A DNA stretch of 10,906 nt from NCBI GenBank assembly GCA_013202615.1, contig JABMRL010000037.1, forward strand, positions 1 to 10,906. The letters are read 5' to 3'. The DNA comes from Dehalococcoidia bacterium (GTDB taxonomy: Bacteria > Chloroflexota > Dehalococcoidia > Dehalococcoidales > RBG-16-60-22). Below are positions 1 through 7,162 of this stretch, piece after piece (positions within the stretch are counted from its first letter, which is position 1; every line of letters starts with the position of its first letter). The position numbers and the translations under genes were made by a program. The notes under the pieces were generated by a model. It made no database searches. It saw nothing but the letters and a program-made list of their open reading frames with translations, and was not told the origin of the DNA.

Positions 1-77
1 AGTTTCGGTTTATCCCAGACCTCGCGGTTCACCAGTTTGTCAGGAATCCCGCCGCACAGCATCACTTTTCGAGGCAA
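1..77 (-). CDS. 5' end of an unrecognised gene, cut by the window edge
   Basis: The first 25 codons of a leftward gene are visible, beginning with a TTG codon at 77-75 and reading MPRKVMLCGGIPDKLVNREV followed by WDKPK up to the edge. A clear AGGAGG Shine-Dalgarno sequence at 88-83 lies 5 nt before the TTG. No ATG or GTG lies further upstream in this frame before the in-frame TGA at 107-105, so TTG is the best start. The gene follows the VOC gene by 32 nt on the same strand, so the two are probably co-transcribed. The visible residues do not let me name a family. Confidence concerns only the existence of a coding start here. Confidence 0.6.
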   Translation of the reverse strand, partial: MPRKVMLCGGIPDKLVNREVWDKPK

Positions 78-109
78 GAAGTCCTCCTGGTAGCCCTTAA
101 GCGCTCAAT

Positions 110-556
110 TTATTTGGGTGCCTGAACCAGTTCCAGAGTCATACCCTCGGGGCCCCACAGATAGGCCATCTGCCAGCCGACCATAGGGTTACTCTCGTCA
201 GTATTTTTAACCGGCGGCGATTTGAACTGCACGCCTTTCTGTTTGAGGGTCTCATACATCTCGTTGATATCATCTACGACAAAACCTATATGCGGGTAGC
301 CGACATCGTTGGTATTACCTTTAAGCTCCTTGCCTGGAGGTGACAGGTACTGTATGAACTCCAGCACGAAATCTTGAACCTGGACTTTTTGGACTCGAAG
401 ATGTGCTCCCGGCAGGCCGATGCACTTTTCGATAAAACCGCCTTTATATTCGTATGGCTCCCAGATGTTGGTACAGCCAAACTTATTTCTGAACCAGTCA
501 ATAACCTGGTCCAGGTCCTTAACTGTTATGCTGACATGATTGATTTTCTCTATCAC
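110..556 (-). CDS. VOC superfamily protein (glyoxalase/epimerase/dioxygenase fold)
   Basis: This is a 148-residue vicinal-oxygen-chelate protein with two beta-alpha-beta-beta-beta modules, about residues 3-71 and 85-146. Four residues sit where the family binds its divalent metal: His7 (NHVSITV), Glu66 (VLEFIQY), His89 (YPHIGFVVDD) and Glu142 (MTLELVQ). An intact metal site suggests a working enzyme such as a lyase, epimerase (methylmalonyl-CoA epimerase-like) or dioxygenase; the substrate is not visible. I chose the GTG at 556-554 because AAGGAGGG lies at 570-563, the spacing is right, and the VOC fold begins at once. The frame stays open upstream to 724, but those residues are low-complexity and unlike the family. 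The gene heads a leftward pair with the partial gene at the window edge. It is probably cytosolic, as no signal peptide or membrane segment is seen. Confidence 0.85.
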   Translation of the reverse strand: MIEKINHVSITVKDLDQVIDWFRNKFGCTNIWEPYEYKGGFIEKCIGLPGAHLRVQKVQVQDFVLEFIQYLSPPGKELKGNTNDVGYPHIGFVVDDINEMYETLKQKGVQFKSPPVKNTDESNPMVGWQMAYLWGPEGMTLELVQAPK

Positions 557-562
557 GGTAAA

Positions 563-570
563 CCCTCCTT
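563..570 (-). promoter_or_regulatory. Ribosome binding site deciding the GTG start of the VOC gene
   Basis: On the minus strand AAGGAGGG is followed by the six bases TTTACC and then GTG. It marks the true start at 556 and argues against the longer open frame that extends to 724. Confidence 0.8.
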
Positions 571-664
571 CTTTTTTATTCCTTCTTATCTCTTTTAGTG
601 GGTTTTCATTGCTGGAACCTCCCGTTGATATGAAATGGTGTTGAAGGTGGAGTTGGATGACATA

Positions 665-693
665 ATTATACACATATTTGCTCATTAGTTGAA
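665..693 (-). promoter_or_regulatory. Possible promoter of the VOC gene
   Basis: A perfect minus-strand TATAAT lies at 670-665. The hexamer 17 nt upstream (TTCAAC, 693-688) matches the -35 consensus at only three positions. It would give a leader of about 100 nt before the GTG start. Only the -10 is convincing. Confidence 0.4.
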
Positions 694-786
694 ATAATAC
701 GGAAAGGGGAGTGGGGCAGGGCACACTTCTTTATAGTCCCGCAAAGCTATTCAGTTGCTCTGATCGACCGTGGTTTTTTCTTGCTA

Positions 787-815
787 TTGCAAATCAAGTC
801 TGTTTATTGTATAAT
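787..815 (+). promoter_or_regulatory. Sigma70-type promoter of the zinc-ribbon gene
   Basis: TTGCAA at 787-792 is followed by a 17-nt spacer and a perfect TATAAT at 810-815. Transcription would start near 822, giving a leader of about 100 nt before the ATG at 924. The rest of the 557-923 intergenic stretch holds the VOC-gene leader on the minus strand and this leader on the plus strand. I see no further gene in it. Confidence 0.65.
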
Positions 816-923
816 GGTGACAGGTTTAGTACTGGTTATCAGAAACAGAGTTGAACACCACAGTATCCATAACATGTTGGATGACCAAACTTGAGCCAAA
901 TAATTAAGAGAGGAGGTCATCCG

Positions 924-1229
924 ATGAGCTTTGAAGACAAGACCCTCGTGTGTTCCGATTGCGGTAAAGAGTTTACCTTCAATGTTGAGGAACAGGAGTT
1001 TTTCCAGTCGAGAGGTTATACTAACGAGCCCAAACGTTGCCCCGAATGCCGTCAGGCAAGAAAGCAAACACGTTCCGGAGACAGTGGCTATGGGGATAGG
1101 CCCTATCGCCAGATGTTCCCGGCGGTATGCGCCGAGTGTGGCAAGGAAACCGAAGTGCCGTTTGAGCCACGCGAAGACAGGCCAGTTTACTGCCGCGACT
1201 GCTTCCGCAAAGTAAAACCGAGCAGATAA
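924..1229 (+). CDS. Small two-module zinc-ribbon protein (CxxC-x17-CxxC type)
   Basis: This 101-residue soluble protein has two zinc-finger modules. The N-terminal one has Cys10-x2-Cys13 and Cys39-x2-Cys42 (CPEC), like the 'probable zinc-ribbon' domain family. The C-terminal one has Cys69-x2-Cys72, exactly 17 residues, then Cys90-x2-Cys93, matching the CxxC-x17-CxxC family. The linker (about 46-62) is rich in Arg, Gly, Ser and Tyr and probably disordered, and the tail is basic. All eight cysteines are present, so two structural zinc ions are expected. Such proteins are usually thought to bind nucleic acid or ribosomes, but no function is established to my knowledge. GGAGG at 912-916, 7 nt before the ATG, fixes the start; an in-frame ATG at 891 lacks such a site. 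The gene has its own promoter and terminator, so it is monocistronic. Confidence 0.85.
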   Translation: MSFEDKTLVCSDCGKEFTFNVEEQEFFQSRGYTNEPKRCPECRQARKQTRSGDSGYGDRPYRQMFPAVCAECGKETEVPFEPREDRPVYCRDCFRKVKPSR

Positions 1230-1250
1230 ACTCGATTCAACGGACAAGAT

Positions 1251-1285
1251 ATATGGGCCGGGATATACCCGGCCCATATGTTTTT
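1251..1285 (+). terminator. Rho-independent terminator after the zinc-ribbon gene
   Basis: A perfect 12-bp GC-rich stem (1251-1262 with 1268-1279) encloses the 5-nt loop ATATA. It is followed by one G and a TTTTT tract at 1281-1285. It lies 21 nt after the stop codon. On the minus strand the same stem lies downstream of fdhE but lacks a U-tract, so any role in ending the fdh transcript is uncertain. Confidence 0.9.
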
Positions 1286-1286
1286 A

Positions 1287-1315
1287 TTACCGCTAACGAT
1301 TCTCACAAGCGGTAA
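1287..1315. repeat. Inverted repeat between the zinc-ribbon terminator and fdhE
   Basis: TTACCGCT at 1287-1294 is repeated inverted as AGCGGTAA at 1308-1315, a perfect 8-bp stem with a 13-nt loop. It lies downstream of fdhE on the minus strand without a following U-tract. It could be a 3'-end processing or stability hairpin for the fdh mRNA. The remaining bases to 1404 hold nothing I recognise. Confidence 0.5.
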
Positions 1316-1404
1316 ATGTAACGGTGGCAGCGGTGGATTAAAGCCATGGCGGTATAGTGCAACTGGCACGGGTGTTGTTTAACATTCGCCCGAAAGCTGT
1401 GTCG

Positions 1405-2304
1405 TCAGTTTTTCCTGGTACGTCTGGTCCTGGGCGACTGTCCGGGAATTTTTGTGGCTTTATTGTAAGTCAGATATCCCTGTTCCCTGGCCTGACGGTC
1501 GAGGTCCAGTGAATACAGGCGTTCCAGGGGTAATAGAACCTCATCTTTAGCTTGCCGTAAGTCGATAGTTTTCAGATAATGTTTGCAGTGCTCGCAGACA
1601 TAGAGGCGGTAGCGCCCTTCGTCATCGGTGAAGTAGGCCAGGGCATTCTGGTCCTGTGTGTCGCAGAAGGGGCACTGCAGACGCTGGAAAAGCCACTCCG
1701 TATCACAGCGAGAGCACAAAAGCCACCTTGAACCCTTTTCCTCATCCAGATAGGCGAAATCAGGACTACCGCCGCAAATCGGGCAATAACTGCGGCGCCA
1801 GCGTTCTTGGTCAACAGAACCAATCAGGGTTTTGGCGTGACTTACCAGGAAAGGTTTCAATGTCGCATGGATGATAGCGGTCAGGAAGTTTCTGTCTATA
1901 CCCCTGATTAAAGCCGTTGCGGGCAGCTTTTGTTTCTCATACCATGCCTTGATTGCTTCCCGGTTGGGAAAAGACTCAGTTTTTAGTTCCCTCAACCTCT
2001 CCGGGGGGACCTTGAAAATCTCCGAATGTTCGGCGCAGGCAGTCGTAATTTTGGCAAAAGTAGCCGCCAGTAACGGCCAATCAAGGGCTAGTTCATCGAA
2101 TCCGATGAGGGGAATGCCATCCTGTATACGTTGCGAAATAGCCTCGCGACTCAGGCTCGGTTCGATTCGCGAGGCTATTTTTTGCTCAACTCCAGATTGT
2201 ACACGTAATAGCTGTTGATATAATTTCAGAAGCTGCGGTAGCGCTCCCTCTTTTCTTTCCTTTTCCTCCAGATGGTGAATGAGTGCATCAGTCTCTACTG
2301 GCAA
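1405..2304 (-). CDS. fdhE: Formate dehydrogenase accessory protein FdhE
   Basis: This 299-residue cytosolic protein is close in length to E. coli FdhE (about 309). FdhE is an assembly factor for respiratory formate dehydrogenases: it binds the catalytic subunit and is thought to act on its metal cofactor before Tat export. The diagnostic C-terminal rubredoxin-like region has four CxxC pairs: Cys174/Cys177 (YCPICGGSP), Cys197/Cys200, Cys211/Cys214 and Cys237/Cys240, the last followed by the HYLKTID motif typical of the family. The N-terminal half is helical and charged. The start is a TTG at 2304-2302 directly abutting the TAA of the cytochrome b gene (2307-2305). GAGGTG inside the last codons of that gene serves as ribosome binding site, so translation is probably coupled. 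The tail after about residue 285 is very basic (RTRRTRKN). It is the last gene of the fdh operon. Confidence 0.92.
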   Translation of the reverse strand: MPVETDALIHHLEEKERKEGALPQLLKLYQQLLRVQSGVEQKIASRIEPSLSREAISQRIQDGIPLIGFDELALDWPLLAATFAKITTACAEHSEIFKVPPERLRELKTESFPNREAIKAWYEKQKLPATALIRGIDRNFLTAIIHATLKPFLVSHAKTLIGSVDQERWRRSYCPICGGSPDFAYLDEEKGSRWLLCSRCDTEWLFQRLQCPFCDTQDQNALAYFTDDEGRYRLYVCEHCKHYLKTIDLRQAKDEVLLPLERLYSLDLDRQAREQGYLTYNKATKIPGQSPRTRRTRKN

Positions 2305-2955
2305 TTAGCTCTTCACCTCTTTACTTTTGGCAACTTCCTCATACCACTTGGCGTGGTGTTTCTTGGCGTACTCGGCGGATATGTTGCCCTTGTATATAGC
2401 TTTCCAGGCTTCGTTCATAAGCGGGTGGAAGAGGCCGAGGTAGATATGGAGGAGGAGCATCGTGCCGGCCAGAATGAAGGCGACGTCATGAATGAAGACC
2501 ATCCATTGCAGGACTGCCGCCGGGGCTGACGTCTTGGCGAACCACATAATGAGTCCGGTTATGGTAAAAATTGCACCCGAGACAAGGACAATGAGCCACC
2601 ACAATCTCTGGCCGGTGTTCATGCTACCCTGGGGCGGCATATCTTTTTCATCGCCGGAAAAATAATAGCGCGGCGCTGCTTTCAGCCAGCCAATGTCACT
2701 GGCTCCCCAGGAAAAAGCCTCTTTTATCCCTCTCTTGGTTGCCTGCCAGTTCATTGGAATATAGATGAGGGGGGCGATGATGAAGACGACCGCACCGATG
2801 CGGTGTATCACCCGGGTCACGCTGTCCTGGGCCAAAAATCCCAGTTGCGGGATGAAAAGGACAAGACCGGTTAGAAACAAGATGCAAAAAGAGACCAGAT
2901 GTACCCAGTGCAATATCCGTGTCGGTTTACTGTATTTTTCAACTTCCTGCGACAT
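2305..2955 (-). CDS. fdnI: Formate dehydrogenase gamma subunit, cytochrome b556
   Basis: This 216-residue integral membrane protein equals E. coli FdnI in length (217). It takes electrons from the iron-sulfur subunit and passes them through two b hemes to quinone. Four hydrophobic helices are visible at about 14-36, 50-68, 117-139 and 152-175. Histidines stand at the expected heme-ligand positions: His16/His19 in helix 1 (LHWVH), His51 (VIHRIG), His156 (FIHDV) and His170 (LLHIYLG). The C-terminus is charged and soluble. I chose ATG 2955-2953 because AGAAGGAG lies just upstream and the family begins there; an earlier ATG at 2994 has no such support. The gene overlaps the end of the iron-sulfur subunit gene by 17 nt and abuts fdhE, so the operon is translationally coupled. 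The symbol could equally be fdoI or fdhC. Confidence 0.93.
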   Translation of the reverse strand: MSQEVEKYSKPTRILHWVHLVSFCILFLTGLVLFIPQLGFLAQDSVTRVIHRIGAVVFIIAPLIYIPMNWQATKRGIKEAFSWGASDIGWLKAAPRYYFSGDEKDMPPQGSMNTGQRLWWLIVLVSGAIFTITGLIMWFAKTSAPAAVLQWMVFIHDVAFILAGTMLLLHIYLGLFHPLMNEAWKAIYKGNISAEYAKKHHAKWYEEVAKSKEVKS

Positions 2956-3757
2956 CTTTTTTCTCCTTCTCCCGGTTAATATTTGCCCGGGCAACCATGT
3001 AGTTCAGTCCCAGACCCAGCACGGTCAGTCCGCCCACCGCCCATCCGAGCGGTTGAATTGCATCCTGCCAGGCCACTGTGGCCGCCGAAATCTGTGGATT
3101 CACCGGCAATTCGTAGACTGACGGGTGGTCATCAAGTACATACATTACATGCAGGCCGCCCAGTTCGTTTTCACCGTATAAATTGGCGTTTGCCCACCCG
3201 GCATCCCTGAGCGAATCGACTCGTTTCCTGCCTTCGGCGACCAGCTTATCACGGTCGTCATACTGCAGGGCGTTGGTTGGGCAGGTTTTAACACAGGCCG
3301 GTTCCCAACCTTCAGCAATGCGGTCGAGGCCGGGCGTGGTGCATAAGGTGCACTTATCCATTTTGGCAATGCCGGTAAGCAGATTGCGGTCAGAACGCGG
3401 CACATCAAAAGGACAGGCTTCGATGCAGTAGCCACAACCGGTGCAAAGGTCCTTGTTGTAAGCCACGAAGCCAAGTTCGTGATGGTACAGTGCTTTGCTG
3501 GGGCATACCTTAACACACCCAGCGTCAGTGCAGTGCATACAGGAGCGGCGGGTGAACAGCCACCTTACCTTTCCGCCTGGCTCTATCTCCCGGAACTTCA
3601 TCTTGAGCCAGGTCGTAGGGGAAAGGTCGGCAGGGTTTTCATAGGTCCCTCTATTGGTAGTCACCTCTGCCGGCAGCTCGTTCCAACCCTTGCAGGCTAC
3701 CTGACAAGCTCTACAGGCGGTGCATTTAGTAGTATCGTACAGTATCGCTTTCGCCAT
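2939..3757 (-). CDS. fdnH: Formate dehydrogenase beta subunit, four [4Fe-4S] ferredoxin protein
   Basis: This 272-residue electron-transfer subunit connects the molybdopterin/selenium site to the cytochrome b. Four ferredoxin-type cysteine groups are visible: Cys12/15/18/22 (CTACRACQVAC), Cys73/76/81/85 (CMHCTDAGCVKVC), Cys105/108/111/115 (CTGCGYCIEAC) and Cys136/139/155/159 (CTLC then CVKTC), giving four [4Fe-4S] clusters. A single hydrophobic helix near residues 233-256 anchors the C-terminus in the membrane, as in FdnH. The first twenty residues show no signal peptide of their own, so it should be co-exported with the Tat-bearing catalytic subunit. The ATG lies one base after the TAA of the catalytic gene, and its GGAGG site is inside that gene's last codons. 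The 3' end overlaps the cytochrome gene by 17 nt. The symbol could equally be fdoH or fdhB. Confidence 0.94.
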   Translation of the reverse strand: MAKAILYDTTKCTACRACQVACKGWNELPAEVTTNRGTYENPADLSPTTWLKMKFREIEPGGKVRWLFTRRSCMHCTDAGCVKVCPSKALYHHELGFVAYNKDLCTGCGYCIEACPFDVPRSDRNLLTGIAKMDKCTLCTTPGLDRIAEGWEPACVKTCPTNALQYDDRDKLVAEGRKRVDSLRDAGWANANLYGENELGGLHVMYVLDDHPSVYELPVNPQISAATVAWQDAIQPLGWAVGGLTVLGLGLNYMVARANINREKEKKDVAGS

Positions 3758-3758
3758 G

Positions 3759-6700
3759 TTATGCCCTCCTCACATTGCATAAGAAAGTCTTATACTCTGG
3801 GATAGTCGTGTTAGCATCACCAACGTGGGGGGTGAGGATGTTGCCGCTGTCACCGGTGGACATGCCGCTGTATCCCCAATGGTTTAGTACACCGATATGA
3901 TGGATTGTCTTTCCGCCCACTTGCAGCGGCTGGAAGCGTTTGGTGACGACGGCTACGGCATTAACCTCGCCGCGCGCGTTATAGACAACGACCTTGTCCC
4001 CAGCCGTGATGCCCTTTTCCGCAGCCAGCACTTCGTCCATCTCCACGTACATCTCCGGCATAAGCTCCACCAGCCAGGGAAGATTTCTGGTCATGATGCC
4101 GGTCTGCCAGTGCTCGGTGCAGCGATAGGTGGTGCCGACGTAAGGATATTCACTTGGTGTGCTGCGCTCGTTCCGGTATTTCCCGATGAAGGCACAGGGA
4201 TTGGTCTTGGTGCCTGACATCAGGTTCCTGTCCAGCGGGCTTTCCCAGGGTTCATAGACCTCGGGTAGTGGTCCATCGACACGGCCATAGCCCCAGATGC
4301 GGGCGATACCTTCCGGCTTCATAATGAAGGGCAGGTATTTCTCGCCCTCTTTAGCCTGGTTTATCGGCGCCCAGCCACCATCGGGAACGTCGCCCTGCCA
4401 TTTTTTCTCACTGTCGTAGTCGAGAATAACCGGGTGCTCGCTGTCCCAGGGGACCCCGTCAAGGTTGACCGATGCCCGGTTGTAGATAATCCGTCGGTTC
4501 ACCGGCCAGCACCAGGACCAGTTGGAGTACAGGCCGATTTCCTTGGGATGCGCGTCCACGGCGCCACGCCGGGCGCATTTATTCCCGTCCTCTTCGGTGT
4601 ACTGGTTGCAGTACAGCCAGTTGCCCGATGAGGTGGTGCCGTCATCTTTGAGACTGCCGAAGCTGGCTGCCAGCTTGCCGGTGGTAAGGTCATAGCCGTT
4701 GACCTCTCTAGCCACCATATCGGCATTGACATCGCCGTAGTTCCATACCAGATTGGTGACAGCTTCGCGTCCGGGAGCAGAGCTGTCAGCCTGGTAAAGT
4801 TCCTTGATTTTCAGCATGACGAGGTTCATTATTTCTAGGTCAGGTAAGGCGACTCCCGGCGGGTTCACCGCTTTATAGCGCCACTGTGCCCAGCGACCGC
4901 TATTGCTGATGCTGCCCTCTTTTTCGTAAGAGCAGGCTGCGGGGAGAACAAAGACCTCGGTGTTAATACTGGCCGCATCCGCTCCAGGCCTGTTCCAGAA
5001 CTCGGCGGTTTCATTCAGCCAGATGTCGGCGGAAACGAGCCAGTCCAGGTTGCCCAGGGCTTCGCGCTCTCCGTTGGAATTGGGGCCACCCACCGCAGGG
5101 TTCTGCCCCCAGCACCAGAGGCCCTTGATTTTACCTTCGCCCATGGCCTCGAACATTCCGATGTGGGTGTAGTTCTTGGCCGGGTCGCACTTGGGAAGGT
5201 AGTGGAAGCCAAAATCATTGGCCGTCTGAGCGGAATCTCCATACCATGCCTTGAGCAGGCTGACCACGTACTTCTTGGAATTACCCCACCAGTTAGAGCT
5301 TTTATCTCCGGCCAGGCCTTGAGGAGTTATGGTGGCATCAGGATTCTTGCCGGAGCGCTTGATATAAGTGTCAAGGTCAGCATCACTTTCCATGGGCACG
5401 TTGAGATATCCGGGGAGGATGTGGGCCAGCAGACACATGTCAGTGGAGCCCTGTACATTTGAGGTGCCGCGCAGGGCGTTGATGCCGCCGCCGGAAACAC
5501 CCATGTTGGCCAGAAGGAGTTGGAGGATGGCGTAGCCCCGGATGTTTTGAGTACCGTAGGTATGCTGGGTCGTGCCCATGGCATACATGATGGTGCCCGC
5601 CTTGCCCTTCTGGCCGGTGGCCGTATAGGTCTGGCAGACCTGAAGGTAGGTATCCTTTGGCGTACCGGTAATATTGCATACGGTATCCGCGTCATAGCGG
5701 GAGAAATGCTTCTTCATAAGCTGGAAGACGCAGTTGGGATCTTTCAGAGTTGGGTCGGCGGCGGGAGTTTTGGTGTCGCCATACTTCCAGGTATTCTTGG
5801 CATCAGTGGTATATTTGCCGTCCTTTACTTCGCCGAACAGCCCGTCATCGAATTCGAAGTTGGAATTGATAATCAGGGCAGCATTGGTGTACTGGGTTAC
5901 GTACTCCATATTGTAATTGCCCGGATTTCTCTCCATGTCGTTGAGTATGTAGTTTATCATGCCGCCGATGAAGGCAATGTCGCAGCCTGACCTCATCGGG
6001 GCATAGATATCTGCCTTGGAGGAGGTGCGGGTGAAGCGGGGGTCAACGCTGATGAGCTTGGCACCCTTCTCCATTGCCTTGGTAACCCATTTGAAGGATA
6101 TGGGATGATTTTCGGCAGCATTGGAGCCGATAATCATAATGCAGTCGGAATTGCGGATGTCAATCCAGTGATTGGTCATGGCACCGCGGCCGAACGTTTC
6201 CGCCAAACTGGCGACAGTGGCGGAATGTCATATGCGGGCGCAGTGCTCCAGATACACCATACCGAGGGCGCGGTCCATCTTGGAGAGTAGGTAGCACTCT
6301 TCGTTATCCAGTTCGCCACCACCCAGGCTGGCGACGGCCTCAGTTCGGCTGTTTGCTTCGTCAAAAGTGGCATCGCGGGTGGCTTTAACTCTCTGGGCGA
6401 TGGTCTCTATTGCCGTACCCCAGTCCATCTCTTGCCAGGCAGTTCCACCGGGGGCCCGGTAAAGGGGCCTGGTAAGACGGAGAGGATTGGGCTTGCCATC
6501 CACCTGATGGACCTGAGACATGGCGAGACCTTTGCTGCAGAGAGAGCCTTCATTGATGGGATGGTCAGGGTCTCCCTCTATTTTGAGGGTTTCGTCTTCA
6601 TAAGTCGTTACGATTGCCCCACAGCCCACAGCGCAGTAGCAACAGATGGTGGTGGTCTCTTTGACTTTGTTTTTGAGGGGTAAGAACCTGGGAACTCCAG

Positions 6701-6797
6701 CCAGGGCTGCCGTCGGGTCGAGGGTCCCAAACAGGAAAACACCTCCTATACCGGCGGCTCCTGAGGCTTTTAGAAAATCTCTTCGGCTTAACTCCAT
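3759..6797 (-). CDS. fdnG: Formate dehydrogenase alpha (catalytic) subunit with selenocysteine, Tat-exported
   Basis: This is one gene of 1012 residues, close to E. coli FdnG (1015), read through an in-frame TGA at 6230-6228 as selenocysteine 190. It oxidises formate to CO2 at a Mo- or W-bis(pyranopterin guanine dinucleotide) centre. The N-terminus carries a Tat signal (SRRDFLK at 4-10, hydrophobic stretch, likely cleavage after ALA at residue 33), so the active site faces the periplasm. A [4Fe-4S] cluster is bound by Cys52-x2-Cys55-x3-Cys59-x27-Cys87. The Sec residue is followed by His191, the expected catalytic neighbour, and by TVASLAETFGRGAMTNHW, the usual context in FdnG-type enzymes. 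The molybdopterin domains fill the middle, and the C-terminal dinucleotide-binding domain starts near residue 890. The start ATG has AAAAGGAGG 5 nt upstream. The gene leads the operon and ends one base before the beta-subunit ATG. Confidence 0.95.
6198..6225 (-). promoter_or_regulatory. SECIS-like hairpin after the selenocysteine codon
   Basis: The mRNA just after the UGA folds into a 7-bp outer stem (TTCCGCC 6225-6219 with GGCGGAA 6204-6198), a UU bulge on the 3' side (6206-6205) and a 4-bp inner stem (ACTG with CAGT) capped by the tetraloop UCGC (6214-6211). Position and size fit a bacterial SECIS element bound by SelB. The loop differs from the GGUCU loop of E. coli fdhF, as is common across phyla. 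Confidence 0.75.
6228..6230 (-). other. Selenocysteine UGA codon
   Basis: This TGA lies in frame between HCARI and HSATVASLAETFG. In FdnG-type formate dehydrogenases selenocysteine stands exactly here, before His and ahead of the FGRGAMTNHW segment. Similarity continues on both sides in the same frame, and a hairpin follows at once, so recoding is much more likely than a nonsense mutation. Confidence 0.93.
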
Positions 6798-6801
6798 AGT
6801 G

Positions 6802-6810
6802 CCTCCTTTT
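6802..6810 (-). promoter_or_regulatory. Ribosome binding site of the formate dehydrogenase catalytic gene
   Basis: AAAAGGAGG on the minus strand is followed by CACT and the ATG at 6797. It is a near-perfect Shine-Dalgarno sequence and fixes the start of the Tat signal peptide. Confidence 0.85.
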
Positions 6811-6845
6811 CTCCGGTTCCGTCAATTTATATTAGCTATTAATTT

Positions 6846-6872
6846 AAAAAAAAAGGGAATTCATCCCCCTTT
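6846..6872 (-). terminator. Terminator-like hairpin in the fdh leader (possible attenuator)
   Basis: On the minus strand AAAGGGGGA (6872-6864), loop TGAA (6863-6860) and TTCCCTTTT (6859-6851) form a 9-bp stem with two G-U pairs, and the run of T continues to 6846 (nine in all). This is an intrinsic-terminator shape lying between the fdh promoter and the fdh ribosome binding site. It would either attenuate fdh transcription or stop transcripts arriving from the right. In the plus direction a weaker T-rich tail follows (6870-6880). Confidence 0.6.
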
Positions 6873-6925
6873 CTATTTTTCAAGCAACTACGTAAGGTAA
6901 TCAGAGCGTCAACCATTCAGATAAT

Positions 6926-6955
6926 ATTGTAAATTATATATAAAGTTATTGTCAA
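6926..6955 (-). promoter_or_regulatory. Promoter of the fdh operon
   Basis: A perfect minus-strand TTGACA (6955-6950) is followed by an 18-nt spacer and TACAAT (6931-6926, five of six consensus bases), in a very AT-rich setting. Transcription would begin near 6919, giving a leader of about 120 nt that contains the terminator-like hairpin. Confidence 0.7.
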
Positions 6956-7019
6956 CATTTTATTTAGCGTTTGTAAAAGAACGGTCGGAAACTGATACAA
7001 TGTTGAGTTATTAACGGTA

Positions 7020-7048
7020 TAGACGGACGGGCAGCTTCACCATATAAT
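7020..7048 (+). promoter_or_regulatory. Candidate promoter of the rightward ThDP-enzyme operon
   Basis: TAGACG (7020-7025, four of six consensus bases), a 17-nt spacer and a perfect TATAAT (7043-7048) would start transcription near 7055, about 108 nt before the ATG. The 6798-7162 intergenic stretch holds this site, the fdh promoter and the leader hairpin. I find no gene in it. Confidence 0.5.
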
Positions 7049-7162
7049 GGTAGACAGAAAATGAGCGGCGCGCAGCGTTGGCTGGTCTGAGATTTGCTCT
7101 GATGTGATTCTGAATGCCAGGAGAGTTCGAACAGTAATTTGGTCGAAGGAGGAAACACGATT

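Noticed and set aside
557..724. Upstream extension of the VOC gene to an ATG at 724
   Set aside because: The added 56 residues do not resemble the VOC fold, and the GTG at 556 has an excellent ribosome binding site.
804..1277. 157-codon minus-strand open frame over the zinc-ribbon gene
   Set aside because: It is antisense to a well-supported gene, crosses the terminator hairpin, and resembles no family I know.
5520..5990. 156-codon plus-strand open frame within the formate dehydrogenase gene
   Set aside because: It is an opposite-strand shadow of the catalytic subunit with no ribosome binding site or family resemblance.
3759..6206. Separate open frame that looks like a truncated formate dehydrogenase lacking its N-terminus
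   Set aside because: It is the continuation of the catalytic gene after the selenocysteine TGA at 6228-6230. The frame is unchanged and family similarity crosses the codon, so it is neither a separate gene nor a pseudogene.
6839..6916. Short 25-codon frame in the fdh leader, a possible leader peptide
   Set aside because: It has no ribosome binding site and would start about three bases from the predicted transcript start. No diagnostic residue run is present, so I list it only as part of the attenuator finding.
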